Origin: Lachnospiraceae bacterium
GTDB taxonomy: Bacteria; Bacillota; Clostridia; Lachnospirales; Lachnospiraceae
Length of the DNA: 64,000 nucleotides
Assembly: GCA_022794265.1 (NCBI GenBank)
Contig: JAAWEK010000008.1
Coordinates: forward strand, 62,001-126,000
Reading direction: 5' to 3'
Shown here: in pieces, positions 41,217 through 50,703 of the stretch
Layout: each line of letters begins with the position of its first letter
How positions within the stretch are numbered: the first letter of the stretch is position 1
Position numbers and translations under genes: made by a program
Notes under the pieces: generated by a model
The model's database searches: none
Seen by the model: only the letters and a program-made list of their open reading frames with translations
What the model was told of the DNA's origin: nothing

Positions 41217-42425
41217 ATGGAAGAGAATCTTATTGTTTTATTCAGCAGGGAACAGGACCCGGAACGAATCATGGATGTCATTATGGAGAGCTTCGGACTG
41301 GAAAAGTCATCGGGAGGAAATAACCTGCATTTGGAAAATGATGTTCAAAGCGTTAATATTGATGTGTTTACGGAGTCAATGGGAAAGGAGTTTAAAGAGT
41401 TTATTCAAAAGCAGAAAAATATGGTGTCCGGATATTTTGCACAGATGCAGAATTGTAATGAGGATATAAAAATCAATCTGATTCATCATATCCAGCATGC
41501 AAAAGCATTTGTTCCGATTAAGACTGCAGTAAAGCAGGAAAATGGGGATGTGGATGATATAGATGCAGTAATTGCTGTTATACTGGAGGCAATAAAGCAT
41601 ATGGATGGAGTTTTAATCGTAGATGAGGGGGCAACTGCGCTGAATTCTGACGGGGATGTTATCTTATCCGAAGAATGTGAGAGTAATCTGGAATTTTATT
41701 TTCCTTTTGAATTACAGGAAAGACCGGCTTTTTTGGAAAACTGTACAGAGCGGCAGATTACAAGAAGAACCGAAAATATGAAATATCTCTATGACAGAAA
41801 AATATATGTCTGTGAATTACCGTTAAATGATGATGATGGGAATATCAGACTGAGAAGTCAGGAAGATGTGGTCCGGAGAACCATTGGTACATTGATTGTA
41901 TCATTATATTCCGAAGCGTTATTGAATCCGGAAGAAAATATGAGTGTTTCCGAAGCAAGGGATTTTATACGGAAAGTAATGAAAGATTTTTCTGTAGACA
42001 AACTGGAAGATGTTCTTACGGATGAGGAGATGAAATATATTGAGGATGATAATTCGGATGAAGCCGCCCGGATTAATTTTTCATGGCATTATGAAAATTT
42101 ATATGTCTTGGAGTGGATTCTTGGTTTAGTTGAATGGAATTATCCTGACGGAATTTGTGATGTGGGAAAAATGGTTCGAAACCTTCGGAAGTTTGATTCT
42201 GTTGGGAAAATGTGCAAGAAAACGGTTCTGCGCTCCAAAAAAGAGATTCTGGATAAAGCAGACCTGATTTACAGGATGGACTGGGCGGCAGTGGATGCAA
42301 GGATTCATGGAATGCAGGGTCCGGCAGGGTTAGAGCATGGAGTTGTACAGGAGAGACATAAGACCCTGAACTGGATGATATGTTTTGACAATGCGGAATG
42401 GGATGATGTATCTACGCCTACTTAG
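41217..42425 (+). CDS. DUF4272 domain protein
   Basis: A 402-residue protein. The C-terminal two thirds match the DUF4272 pattern: RRTENMKYLYDRKIYVCELP, SLYSEALLNPE, NFSWHYENLYVLEWILGL and the final segment ERHKTLNWMICFDNAEWDDVSTPT. The first 150 residues are an extra acidic domain. Soluble, with no known function. The frame opens at 41157, but ATG 41217 follows AGGAGG and is chosen. A membrane protein and a nuclease-helicase gene follow closely. Confidence 0.78.
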   Translation: MEENLIVLFSREQDPERIMDVIMESFGLEKSSGGNNLHLENDVQSVNIDVFTESMGKEFKEFIQKQKNMVSGYFAQMQNCNEDIKINLIHHIQHAKAFVPIKTAVKQENGDVDDIDAVIAVILEAIKHMDGVLIVDEGATALNSDGDVILSEECESNLEFYFPFELQERPAFLENCTERQITRRTENMKYLYDRKIYVCELPLNDDDGNIRLRSQEDVVRRTIGTLIVSLYSEALLNPEENMSVSEARDFIRKVMKDFSVDKLEDVLTDEEMKYIEDDNSDEAARINFSWHYENLYVLEWILGLVEWNYPDGICDVGKMVRNLRKFDSVGKMCKKTVLRSKKEILDKADLIYRMDWAAVDARIHGMQGPAGLEHGVVQERHKTLNWMICFDNAEWDDVSTPT

Positions 42426-42455
42426 TATGAAAAAAAGTTAGAGCGGAGGCCGGAA

Positions 42456-42818
42456 ATGAAAAAAAGAATTACCGAGTATTTAAGCCATATGGACGAATTG
42501 CTGGAACAGATGACGGATGATGGGAAGAAACAGGAGATAAATCTTCAGAATGTACTGGATAATCACTTAAGACAGATAGATTTTTTCATGCATGAGAGGC
42601 TGGTTCATCTGATTGTAACGGTTCTATTTGCAATTGGAACTTTTATGACGGTATTTACATATCTGATAACTGATAATATAGGATTATTATTGCTGGCATT
42701 GCTGCTGGTGGTTCTGCTTGCACCTTATATCCGGCATTACTATCTGCTGGAAAATGGTGTGCAGAAAATGTACAGGCAGTATGATAAACTGGTTCGGTAT
42801 ATGGGAAAGTCGGTGTAG
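42456..42818 (+). CDS. Small protein with two membrane helices
   Basis: A 120-residue protein that I do not recognise. A charged helix of 50 residues (KKRITEYLSHMDELLEQM) is followed by two hydrophobic helices (LIVTVLFAIGTFMTVFTYLI and LLLLALLLVVLLAPYI) and a short basic tail. Both ends should be cytoplasmic. AGCGGAGG precedes the ATG. The stop is three bases before the start of the helicase gene, which suggests translational coupling. Confidence 0.65.
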   Translation: MKKRITEYLSHMDELLEQMTDDGKKQEINLQNVLDNHLRQIDFFMHERLVHLIVTVLFAIGTFMTVFTYLITDNIGLLLLALLLVVLLAPYIRHYYLLENGVQKMYRQYDKLVRYMGKSV

Positions 42819-42821
42819 AAA

Positions 42822-45215
42822 TTGGCAGCAAACCTTATTAAAATGTCAGTCAGGGACTTGGTGGAATTTATTCTGCGTTCCGGGGATATTGATAACCGCC
42901 GGACGGATTCCATGACAAAAAATGCCATGGCAGAGGGCAGCAGGATTCACAGAAAAATCCAGAACCGGATGGGAGCAAATTACAAAGCGGAGGTTCCGTT
43001 GAAAATATCCATGGAATATACGGATTATGAAATCTGTCTGGAAGGCCGGGCAGACGGAATCATTACGGAAGAGGACACTATTGTTATCGATGAGATTAAA
43101 TCTATGTATGCAGATGTGAACCGGCTGAAAGAACCGGTACCGGTTCACCTGGCCCAGGCGATGTGTTATGCCTATATCTATTGCAGACAACAGGGATTAA
43201 CAGAGATAGTTGTGCAGCTTACTTATTGTAATATAGAAACAGAGGCGGTCAGAAGGTTTCGGGAATTACATTCGTTTGAAGATTTAGAAGTCTGGTTTGA
43301 AAGCGTTATCAGTCAGTATCTGGTTTGGGCGGAGTTTATTACGAAAGAGAGGAGGCTGCGGCAGGAATCCATTGCAAATCTGGAATTTCCTTTTGAATAC
43401 AGAGAGGGTCAGAGGAATATCGTTGTATCTGTTTATAAGACGATTAAGCAGAAACGTAATATGTTTATTCAGGCTCCTACAGGTGTGGGAAAAACCATTT
43501 CCACAATATTTCCTGCCGTACGGGCAGTGGGGGAAGAGGCGGCAGATAAAATATTTTATCTGACTGCCAAGACCATTACCAGAACCGTGGCGGAAGAAGG
43601 GTTCCGCACGCTGCGGAAGGCGGGACTTCATTTTAAAACGGTTACTTTAACTGCAAAAGATAAGATTTGCTGCTGTGAAAAAACGGAGTGCAACCCACTG
43701 GCATGTTCCAGGGCAAAAGGCCATTATGACCGGATTAACGGGGCTGTGTTTGATGTAATAAGTTCAGAAAGCGATATCAACCGGGAAGTGATTGAACGGT
43801 ATGCAGAGCAGTATAATGTATGTCCGTTTGAAATGAGTCTGGATATCAGCAGCTTTATGGATGGAATCATCTGCGATTATAATTATGTATTTGATCCGTA
43901 TGTATGTCTGAAACGGTATTTTTCCGAGGGTGTCCAGGGCAGTTATATTTTTCTGGTGGACGAAGCTCATAATCTGGTGGAGCGGGCAAGGGAAATGTAC
44001 AGTGCTGTTTTGGTAAAGGAAGATTTTCTTGCCTGTAAAAAGCTGATAAAAGATAAGAGTGGTTCCAAAAGATTATCGGGAGGCATGGGTCTTGAAAAGG
44101 CTTTGGAAAAATGCAACCGGGAGATGCTGTCTTTAAAGCGGGAATGTACCGGAACGGAAGAAAATTTCACCTATACGGTGATACCGGATACGGAGGAGCT
44201 GGTGCCAGCACTATTACGGCTACAGTCTGCAATGGAGAAATTTTTAGATGATAACCGGGAATTTGAACACCGAAACGAGGTTATGGATTTTTATTTTGTC
44301 ATTCGTAATTATTTGGATATGTATGAACTGGTGGATGAAAATTATGTGATTTATACTGATTTTCGGGAATCCGGTGAATTTTATGTAAAGCTGTTTTGCG
44401 TAAATCCTTCGGGAAATGTAGCAGATTGTATGAGACGGGGATATTCTACCATTTTTTTTTCAGCGACACTGTTGCCAGTTAATTATTATAAAGAACTGTT
44501 AAGCGGTAATACAGAAGATTATGCTATTTATATTGATTCTCCCTTTGATTCCGGTAAGCGTCTTCTGACTGTGGCAAAGGACGTCAGCAGTAAATACAGC
44601 AGAAGAGGCCGGGAAGAATATCTTCGTATGTTACAATATATTAGAGAAGTAGCAGGTGGCTGCAAGGGAAATTATATGGTATTTTTTCCGTCTTACCAGT
44701 TAATGAATGAGGTTTATACATTGGCATATGAACAGGGAATCACCGGGAGTTTTGATATTATCTGTCAGGACAGTAATATGAATGAACAGGCGAGGGAGGA
44801 TTTTCTGGCAGGTTTTCAGGCGGATAATCCCAAGAGCATGTTGGGATTCTGCGTACTGGGCGGTATTTTTTCTGAGGGAATTGATTTGAAAAACGAGCGG
44901 CTGATTGGAAGTATTATTATCGGAACGGGGCTGCCCCAGGTGTGTTCGGAACGGGAGATTCTGAAAAAGCATTATGACAGAAGCGGAAAATCGGGATTTG
45001 ATTATGCATATCGCTATCCGGGTATGAATAAGGTACTGCAGGCGGCGGGAAGGGTCATTCGGACAAGCGAGGACTATGGAGTGATTGCCCTGCTGGACCA
45101 GCGTTTTCTGGAGCGTTCTTACCGAATGTTGTTTCCAAGGGAATGGGCAGACTTTGGAGTGACAGATGTGAACAATGTGGGAGAGATGATTGGGCGGTTC
45201 TGGAGATATTGCTGA
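42822..45215 (+). CDS. Cas4-like nuclease fused to an XPD/DinG-type Fe-S helicase
   Basis: A 797-residue fusion. Residues 1-190 hold a PD-(D/E)XK nuclease with H43, D78 and the E91-I-K93 catalytic trio. The helicase begins at about 190: Walker A APTGVGKT (218-225), four iron-sulfur cysteines within C283-C285, C290, C295 and C334, DEAH (380-383), and motif VI QAAGRVIRT near the end. It should unwind DNA 5' to 3' and may cleave it. TTG 42822 is the apparent start; its ribosome binding site is weak and ATG 42843 is possible. Confidence 0.85.
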   Translation: MAANLIKMSVRDLVEFILRSGDIDNRRTDSMTKNAMAEGSRIHRKIQNRMGANYKAEVPLKISMEYTDYEICLEGRADGIITEEDTIVIDEIKSMYADVNRLKEPVPVHLAQAMCYAYIYCRQQGLTEIVVQLTYCNIETEAVRRFRELHSFEDLEVWFESVISQYLVWAEFITKERRLRQESIANLEFPFEYREGQRNIVVSVYKTIKQKRNMFIQAPTGVGKTISTIFPAVRAVGEEAADKIFYLTAKTITRTVAEEGFRTLRKAGLHFKTVTLTAKDKICCCEKTECNPLACSRAKGHYDRINGAVFDVISSESDINREVIERYAEQYNVCPFEMSLDISSFMDGIICDYNYVFDPYVCLKRYFSEGVQGSYIFLVDEAHNLVERAREMYSAVLVKEDFLACKKLIKDKSGSKRLSGGMGLEKALEKCNREMLSLKRECTGTEENFTYTVIPDTEELVPALLRLQSAMEKFLDDNREFEHRNEVMDFYFVIRNYLDMYELVDENYVIYTDFRESGEFYVKLFCVNPSGNVADCMRRGYSTIFFSATLLPVNYYKELLSGNTEDYAIYIDSPFDSGKRLLTVAKDVSSKYSRRGREEYLRMLQYIREVAGGCKGNYMVFFPSYQLMNEVYTLAYEQGITGSFDIICQDSNMNEQAREDFLAGFQADNPKSMLGFCVLGGIFSEGIDLKNERLIGSIIIGTGLPQVCSEREILKKHYDRSGKSGFDYAYRYPGMNKVLQAAGRVIRTSEDYGVIALLDQRFLERSYRMLFPREWADFGVTDVNNVGEMIGRFWRYC

Positions 45216-45263
45216 AGAAAAACGGAGCATTTTTTAAACACGCTCTAATACGTCCGAATATAT

Positions 45264-45292
45264 TTGACAATGTTTTCGTGTTATTGTAAGAT
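45264..45292 (+). promoter_or_regulatory. Promoter of purL
   Basis: TTGACA (45264-45269) and TAAGAT (45287-45292) are 17 bp apart, with a leader of about 40 bases. No purine riboswitch fold is visible in that short leader. Confidence 0.7.
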
Positions 45293-45339
45293 TAATCATA
45301 TCAATTAGTTTTGTTAGCAACCAAAATATGGAGGTACTT

Positions 45340-48300
45340 ATGAGCAAAGTTAGAAGAGTTTATGTTGAGAAAAAAGACCCATATGCAGTAAAAGCCAGGG
45401 AATTAAAACACGAGATATCCAGTTATCTCGGGATTAAGACTGTAACAGGTGTCAGAGTCTTGGTGAGGTATGATGTTGAGGACATATCAGAGGAAACCTA
45501 CAGACAGGCATTGGTAACAGTATTTTCAGAACCTCCGGTTGATACCCTGTACGAGGAAACGTTCCCGTACAATGAAGCGGATGACCATGTCTTCAGTGTA
45601 GAATATTTACCAGGTCAGTTTGATCAGAGAGCTGATTCGGCAGTACAGTGTGTAAAGTTTTTAAAAGAAGATGAAGAACCGGTCATTAAATCGGCCACTA
45701 CTTATATAATAGAAGGAAGCATTTCGGAAGAAGAATTTGAAAGTATTAAGTCATTTTCCATAAATCCTGTGGATTCCAGGGAAACCGGATTGGAGAAACC
45801 GGAAACCCTTGTGTCAGAATTTGAAGAACCGGCAGATGTGATGATTTTTGACGGATTTAAGGATATGGCAGAGGAAGGGCTGAGAGAATTATATGATTCC
45901 CTTGGACTTGCCATGACTTTTAAAGATTTTCTTCATATTCAGAATTATTTCAGGGAGGATGAGCAGAGAGATCCAAGCATGACAGAAATTCGTGTATTGG
46001 ATACTTATTGGTCAGACCACTGCCGCCATACCACTTTCAATACGGAGCTTACAGATGTTACATTTGAAGACGGATATTATAAAACTCCGATTTTGAAAAC
46101 CTATGAGAGATATATTGAGGACAGAGAGGTTATTTTTAAGGGCAGAGAAGATAAATTTGTATGTCTTATGGACCTGGCTCTTATGGCCATGAGAAAGCTG
46201 AAAAGAGAAGGAAAGCTGGATGACCAGGAGAAATCGGATGAGATTAATGCCTGCAGCATTGTGGTTCCGGTTGAGATAGACAAAGAAGACGGAAATGGTG
46301 TGATTACTGAAGAATGGCTGGTAAATTTCAAGAATGAAACCCATAACCATCCAACGGAAATTGAACCTTTTGGTGGTGCGGCTACCTGTTTAGGCGGTGC
46401 AATCCGCGATCCGTTGTCAGGCCGTACTTATGTATATCAGGCAATGCGTGTGACCGGTGCGTCAGATCCTACTGTATCGGTAAAGGATACCATGAAAGGA
46501 AAATTACCACAGAAGAAGCTGGTGCGGGGGGCTGCCAACGGATATAGTTCTTATGGCAATCAGATTGGACTGGCCACCGGTCTTGTAAAAGAAATTTATC
46601 ATCCGGATTATGTGGCAAAGAGAATGGAAATCGGCGCAGTCATTGCAGCTGCTCCAAGATATGCCGTAAAACGTGAAAATTCCGATCCAGGGGATATCAT
46701 TATCCTGTTGGGCGGAAGAACCGGAAGGGACGGATGCGGTGGTGCAACAGGTTCTTCCAAGGTTCATACTGAAAGTTCCATTGAAACCTGTGGTGCTGAG
46801 GTGCAGAAAGGTAACGCACCGACCGAGAGAAAACTTCAGAGATTATTCCGTAGAGAAGAAGTCAGCAGACTGATTAAAAAATGTAATGACTTTGGCGCTG
46901 GCGGCGTATCCGTTGCCATTGGAGAACTGGCTGACGGTCTGGATATTAATCTGGATAAAGTTACTAAAAAATATGCAGGTCTGGACGGTACGGAAATCGC
47001 CATATCCGAGTCTCAGGAGCGTATGGCTGTGGTTGTGGACAAAAAAGATGTGGCAGAATTTATGAAATATGCCAATGAAGAAAATCTGGAAGCAACAGAG
47101 GTAGCGGTGGTAACGGAAGAGCCAAGGCTGGTATTGAAATGGAGAGGAAAAGAAATTGTAAATATAAAGAGGTCCTTTCTGGATACCAACGGCGCTCATC
47201 AGGAAAATGCGGTTCGTGTAAACATGCCGGATGAGGCACAGAAGTTTTTTGAAACGAAAGATGTGGCGGATGTAAAAAAACAGTGGCTGGATACACTGGC
47301 TGATTTAAATGTATGTTCCCAGAAGGGTCTGGTAGAGCGTTTTGATGGTTCCATCGGCGCCGGTTCCGTATTTATGCCGTTCGGCGGACGGTATCAGTTG
47401 ACCGAGACTCAGGCAATGGTTGCAAAACTTCCGGTTTTAAAGGGAAAATGTGATACCGTTACAATGATGAGTTATGGCTTTGACCCATATCTTTCCAGCT
47501 GGAGTCCGTATCATTCCGCAATTTATGCTGTAACGGAATCCGTTGCAAAAATAGTGGCATCCGGCGGTGACTATAAGAAGATACGTTTTACGTTTCAGGA
47601 ATATTTCCGCAGAATGACGTCAGATCCGGAACGGTGGAGCCAGCCGTTTGCGGCGTTGCTGGGTGCTTATGATGCACAGCTTGGTTTCGGGCTTCCGTCA
47701 ATCGGCGGTAAGGACAGTATGTCAGGAACGTTTAATGAAATTGACGTGCCGCCGACACTGGTTTCCTTTGCTGTGGATGTGGCGAAAGAAAGGGATATTA
47801 TTTCACCGGAATTTAAGAAGGCAGGAAATGCCATTGCTTTGTTCAGGATTAAGAAAGATGAATATGATTTGCCGGATTATGAGCAGGTAAAAGAATTATA
47901 TGAGACGATTCATACATTAACCGGCAAGGGTGTGATTAAAGCTGCTTATGCGGTGGATGCAAAGGGTATTGCCGCCGCTGTCAGCAAAATGGCTTTCGGT
48001 AACAAACTTGGTGTCAGAATCAATGATACGGTTTCAACAGAGACATTGTTTGAAAAGGGAATTGCTAATATCGTAGCCGAAATTGATGAAGCTATGGTTT
48101 CGGAACTGGACTCTTCGGCAGTCATCATAGGTACGGTTACTGATGTGGCAGCATTTGAATACGGAACCATGAAGATAACCATGGAAGAAGCACTGGCAGC
48201 ATGGGAAGGAACCTTGGAGAAGGTATTTCCAACCCGTTCTTCCGATGAGAAGACTGAGGTGGATACCGGCGTTTATTCCGCAGGAAGTCTTTATGTCTGC

Positions 48301-49113
48301 AAAAATAAAGTTGCAAAACCGACGGTGTTTATTCCTGTATTTCCGGGAACCAACTGTGAGTATGACAGTGGAAAGGCATTTGAGCGTGCCGGAGCCAATG
48401 TAGTCACAAAGGTGTTTAAGAATCTGACGGCAGAGGATATCCGTGATTCCGTTCAGGTATTTGAAGAAGCCATCGACCAGGCCCAGATTATTATGTTCCC
48501 GGGGGGATTCAGTGCAGGAGATGAACCTGACGGTTCTGCCAAATTCTTTGCAACTGCATTCCGCAACGAAAAGATAAAGGAAGCAGTGAACCGCCTGCTG
48601 AATGAAAGAGACGGACTGGCTCTCGGTATCTGCAATGGATTCCAGGCGTTGATAAAGCTGGGACTGGTTCCGAACGGACAGATTACCGGTCAGGATGAAA
48701 ATGCTCCGACATTAACTTACAATACCATTAACCGTCATGTATCCAAAATGGTTTATACGAAAGTGGTATCCAATAAATCACCTTGGCTGCAGCTGGCAGA
48801 TTTGGGACGAACCTATGTTAATCCTGCTTCTCATGGCGAGGGAAGATTTGTTGCAAATGCAGAATGGATTCAGAAGCTTTTTGAGAACGGGCAGGTTGCC
48901 ACCCAGTATGTGAATGAGCAGGGGCTTCCGACCATGGATGAAGAGTGGAATGTAAACGGATCTTACTATGCGATTGAAGGTATTACCAGTCCGGACGGAC
49001 GCTGTTTTGGTAAAATGGCTCATTCTGAGCGCAGGGATTGCTCCGTGGCGATGAACATTGTAGGAGAACAGGACATGAAGATATTTGAGTCCGGTGTGAA
49101 ATACTTTAACTGA
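45340..49113 (+). CDS. purL: Phosphoribosylformylglycinamidine synthase (single-chain)
   Basis: A 1257-residue single-chain FGAM synthase with three parts: the N-terminal PurS-like domain, the two-lobed synthetase core (DTYWSDHCRHTTF, NHPTEIEPFGGAATCLGGAIRD) and a C-terminal glutaminase (VFPGTNCEYDSGKAFERAG, GGFSAGDEPDGS, LGICNGFQ with the nucleophile Cys). It converts FGAR to FGAM in purine synthesis. GGAGG favours ATG 45340 over 45328. It is alone here, not in a pur operon. Confidence 0.96.
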   Translation: MSKVRRVYVEKKDPYAVKARELKHEISSYLGIKTVTGVRVLVRYDVEDISEETYRQALVTVFSEPPVDTLYEETFPYNEADDHVFSVEYLPGQFDQRADSAVQCVKFLKEDEEPVIKSATTYIIEGSISEEEFESIKSFSINPVDSRETGLEKPETLVSEFEEPADVMIFDGFKDMAEEGLRELYDSLGLAMTFKDFLHIQNYFREDEQRDPSMTEIRVLDTYWSDHCRHTTFNTELTDVTFEDGYYKTPILKTYERYIEDREVIFKGREDKFVCLMDLALMAMRKLKREGKLDDQEKSDEINACSIVVPVEIDKEDGNGVITEEWLVNFKNETHNHPTEIEPFGGAATCLGGAIRDPLSGRTYVYQAMRVTGASDPTVSVKDTMKGKLPQKKLVRGAANGYSSYGNQIGLATGLVKEIYHPDYVAKRMEIGAVIAAAPRYAVKRENSDPGDIIILLGGRTGRDGCGGATGSSKVHTESSIETCGAEVQKGNAPTERKLQRLFRREEVSRLIKKCNDFGAGGVSVAIGELADGLDINLDKVTKKYAGLDGTEIAISESQERMAVVVDKKDVAEFMKYANEENLEATEVAVVTEEPRLVLKWRGKEIVNIKRSFLDTNGAHQENAVRVNMPDEAQKFFETKDVADVKKQWLDTLADLNVCSQKGLVERFDGSIGAGSVFMPFGGRYQLTETQAMVAKLPVLKGKCDTVTMMSYGFDPYLSSWSPYHSAIYAVTESVAKIVASGGDYKKIRFTFQEYFRRMTSDPERWSQPFAALLGAYDAQLGFGLPSIGGKDSMSGTFNEIDVPPTLVSFAVDVAKERDIISPEFKKAGNAIALFRIKKDEYDLPDYEQVKELYETIHTLTGKGVIKAAYAVDAKGIAAAVSKMAFGNKLGVRINDTVSTETLFEKGIANIVAEIDEAMVSELDSSAVIIGTVTDVAAFEYGTMKITMEEALAAWEGTLEKVFPTRSSDEKTEVDTGVYSAGSLYVCKNKVAKPTVFIPVFPGTNCEYDSGKAFERAGANVVTKVFKNLTAEDIRDSVQVFEEAIDQAQIIMFPGGFSAGDEPDGSAKFFATAFRNEKIKEAVNRLLNERDGLALGICNGFQALIKLGLVPNGQITGQDENAPTLTYNTINRHVSKMVYTKVVSNKSPWLQLADLGRTYVNPASHGEGRFVANAEWIQKLFENGQVATQYVNEQGLPTMDEEWNVNGSYYAIEGITSPDGRCFGKMAHSERRDCSVAMNIVGEQDMKIFESGVKYFN

Positions 49114-49124
49114 TAGATTGTGAA

Positions 49125-49215
49125 CCAGAGCGTGTTTGAAAAATCATTTCTTTCATCTGCACGCTCTGGGATAAACTGTTTCAGGCCATAGTGGCAGGGG
49201 ACAGTTTGTTTTTTT
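49125..49215 (+). terminator. Tandem hairpins downstream of purL
   Basis: CCAGAGCGTG (49125-49134) pairs with CACGCTCTGG (49160-49169). A second hairpin, AAACTGT (49173-49179) with ACAGTTT (49201-49207), is followed by seven T residues. The first belongs to the dispersed GAGCGTGTTT family. The second is the likely terminator. Confidence 0.7.
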
Positions 49216-49264
49216 AGTCTGATTCAAATCAAAAGTTCATGGGGATAAATTAAATAGAGAACAG

Positions 49265-50431
49265 TCAGGTATATGTTTTATCTATTTTTATCACGGCGGT
49301 AGAATTTTCAAATTCCCTGCTGACCAGTTCTTCCATCTGCCGGCGGGCTTCATCGTCTGAAAGTTTTGAATCAAATGGGACGACGGCATCAAATATCAGA
49401 GTGGTCTTTGTGGATCCTGTTACCATTCGGAAGTCGTGGATGGTTATTTCGGAATCCAGTTCTTTGATTTTTTCAGCCAGAAGCTTTTTTGTTTCCGTAA
49501 TCCGGATATTGTTAACTTCCAATGGATCCATGTGGATTACGGCTTCACAATGTAATTTTTCATGGAGTTCGTTTTCAATCCGGTCGATGGCATCGTGAAG
49601 ACTAAAGATGTTGCCGTTCCCGGATACTTCAGCGTGGAGGGAAACCATTAGTCGTCCGGGACCGTAATCGTGAACAACCAGATCATGAATCCCGATAATT
49701 TCTTCATGTGACATTACTATATCGTGGATATTTTTCACCAGTTCCGGGTCTGCAGGGCGGCCAAGTAAAGGATTCAGGGTATCCTTTGCTGAGTTATATC
49801 CGGCATAAAGTATAAATAAAGCGACCAGCAGACTGCTGTATCCGTCGATATTGATATTGGTCAGCCAAAGTACCAGCATGGAGAATAAAACTATGGCGGT
49901 TGCAGCGGAATCGCATAAACTGTCAATGGAAGCGGCTTTCATCGCAGAGGAATTTATCTTTTTTCCTATGGTCCGGTTATAATAGGCCATATAGAGTTTT
50001 ACGCAAATGGAAACAATCAGTATGATTACTGTCAGTAAACTGTTTTCCACTGCTTTTGGGTGAAGGATTTTTATAACCGAAGATTTTGCCAGTTCCAGTC
50101 CCATCAGAAGAATGATGACTGAAACGGCTAAACCGGACAGATATTCAATTCTTCCGTGTCCGAAGGGATGCATGGAATTTGCTTTTAAACCGGAACATTT
50201 AAAACCGATTAAAGTGATCAGGGATGAGCCGGCATCGGAAAGATTATTGAAGGCATCAGCAGTGACGGCGATGGAGCCGCTGATAATTCCTGTAAAATAT
50301 TTTCCGGCAAACAGTAGAATGTTAAGGGAGATTCCCACAAGGCTGCATAAAATTCCATAAGTCTGCCGGATGGCCAGTGAATCCATGTTATCTTTCTCTC
50401 TGACGAATAATTTTATTAATAATGTGATCAT
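49265..50431 (-). CDS. Cation diffusion facilitator family transporter
   Basis: A 388-residue efflux protein with six membrane helices in the first 210 residues. The metal site on helix 2 is in ADAFNNLSDAGSS and that on helix 5 in SIDSLCDSAATA (a DxxxD pattern). The cytoplasmic domain has VHDYGPGRLMVSLHAEV and EAVIHMDPLE. It exports a divalent metal (Zn, Fe or Mn) using the proton gradient. The Asp-rich site gives no clear choice of metal. AGAGGT precedes the ATG on the minus strand. Confidence 0.9.
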   Translation of the reverse strand: MITLLIKLFVREKDNMDSLAIRQTYGILCSLVGISLNILLFAGKYFTGIISGSIAVTADAFNNLSDAGSSLITLIGFKCSGLKANSMHPFGHGRIEYLSGLAVSVIILLMGLELAKSSVIKILHPKAVENSLLTVIILIVSICVKLYMAYYNRTIGKKINSSAMKAASIDSLCDSAATAIVLFSMLVLWLTNINIDGYSSLLVALFILYAGYNSAKDTLNPLLGRPADPELVKNIHDIVMSHEEIIGIHDLVVHDYGPGRLMVSLHAEVSGNGNIFSLHDAIDRIENELHEKLHCEAVIHMDPLEVNNIRITETKKLLAEKIKELDSEITIHDFRMVTGSTKTTLIFDAVVPFDSKLSDDEARRQMEELVSREFENSTAVIKIDKTYT

Positions 50432-50564
50432 AGGATACCTCTTATTTTATATATATTTATATTATGGTCAGAAATAAATAATCAATAATTACATAATTTA
50501 CACTATCTATTTTTGGAATTTTAGTGTATACTAAGCGTTGACAAGTCATAGTGCCAGTTCGGCA

Positions 50565-50703
50565 ATTCCTGAATAATCAGGAAATTTCCCAGGAAATCAT
50601 TTATATTTATCAGGTAATTGCGAAACTCCCAGAGTTTTACAATTGCCTGTTATATTTACAGTGAAAAGGAGAGAGCATATTCTGTATGCCGATTAATTTA
50701 TGA
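50565..50703 (+). promoter_or_regulatory. Structured leader of rho with a five-codon upstream frame
   Basis: A small hairpin TTCCTGA/TCAGGAA (50566-50583) is followed by a long one: 50611-50628 pairs with 50632-50649, 17 pairs and one mismatch with a three-base loop. No T run follows, so it is not a terminator. Further on, ATG 50686 opens MPINL and its stop overlaps the rho start codon by four bases. Rho often controls its own expression, and this region may mediate that. Confidence 0.6.

Noticed and set aside
45293..45339. Possible purine riboswitch before purL
   Set aside because: The leader is only about 40 bases, too short for the aptamer, and conserved loops are absent.
50611..50649. 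The rho leader hairpin read as an intrinsic terminator
   Set aside because: No T run follows the stem.
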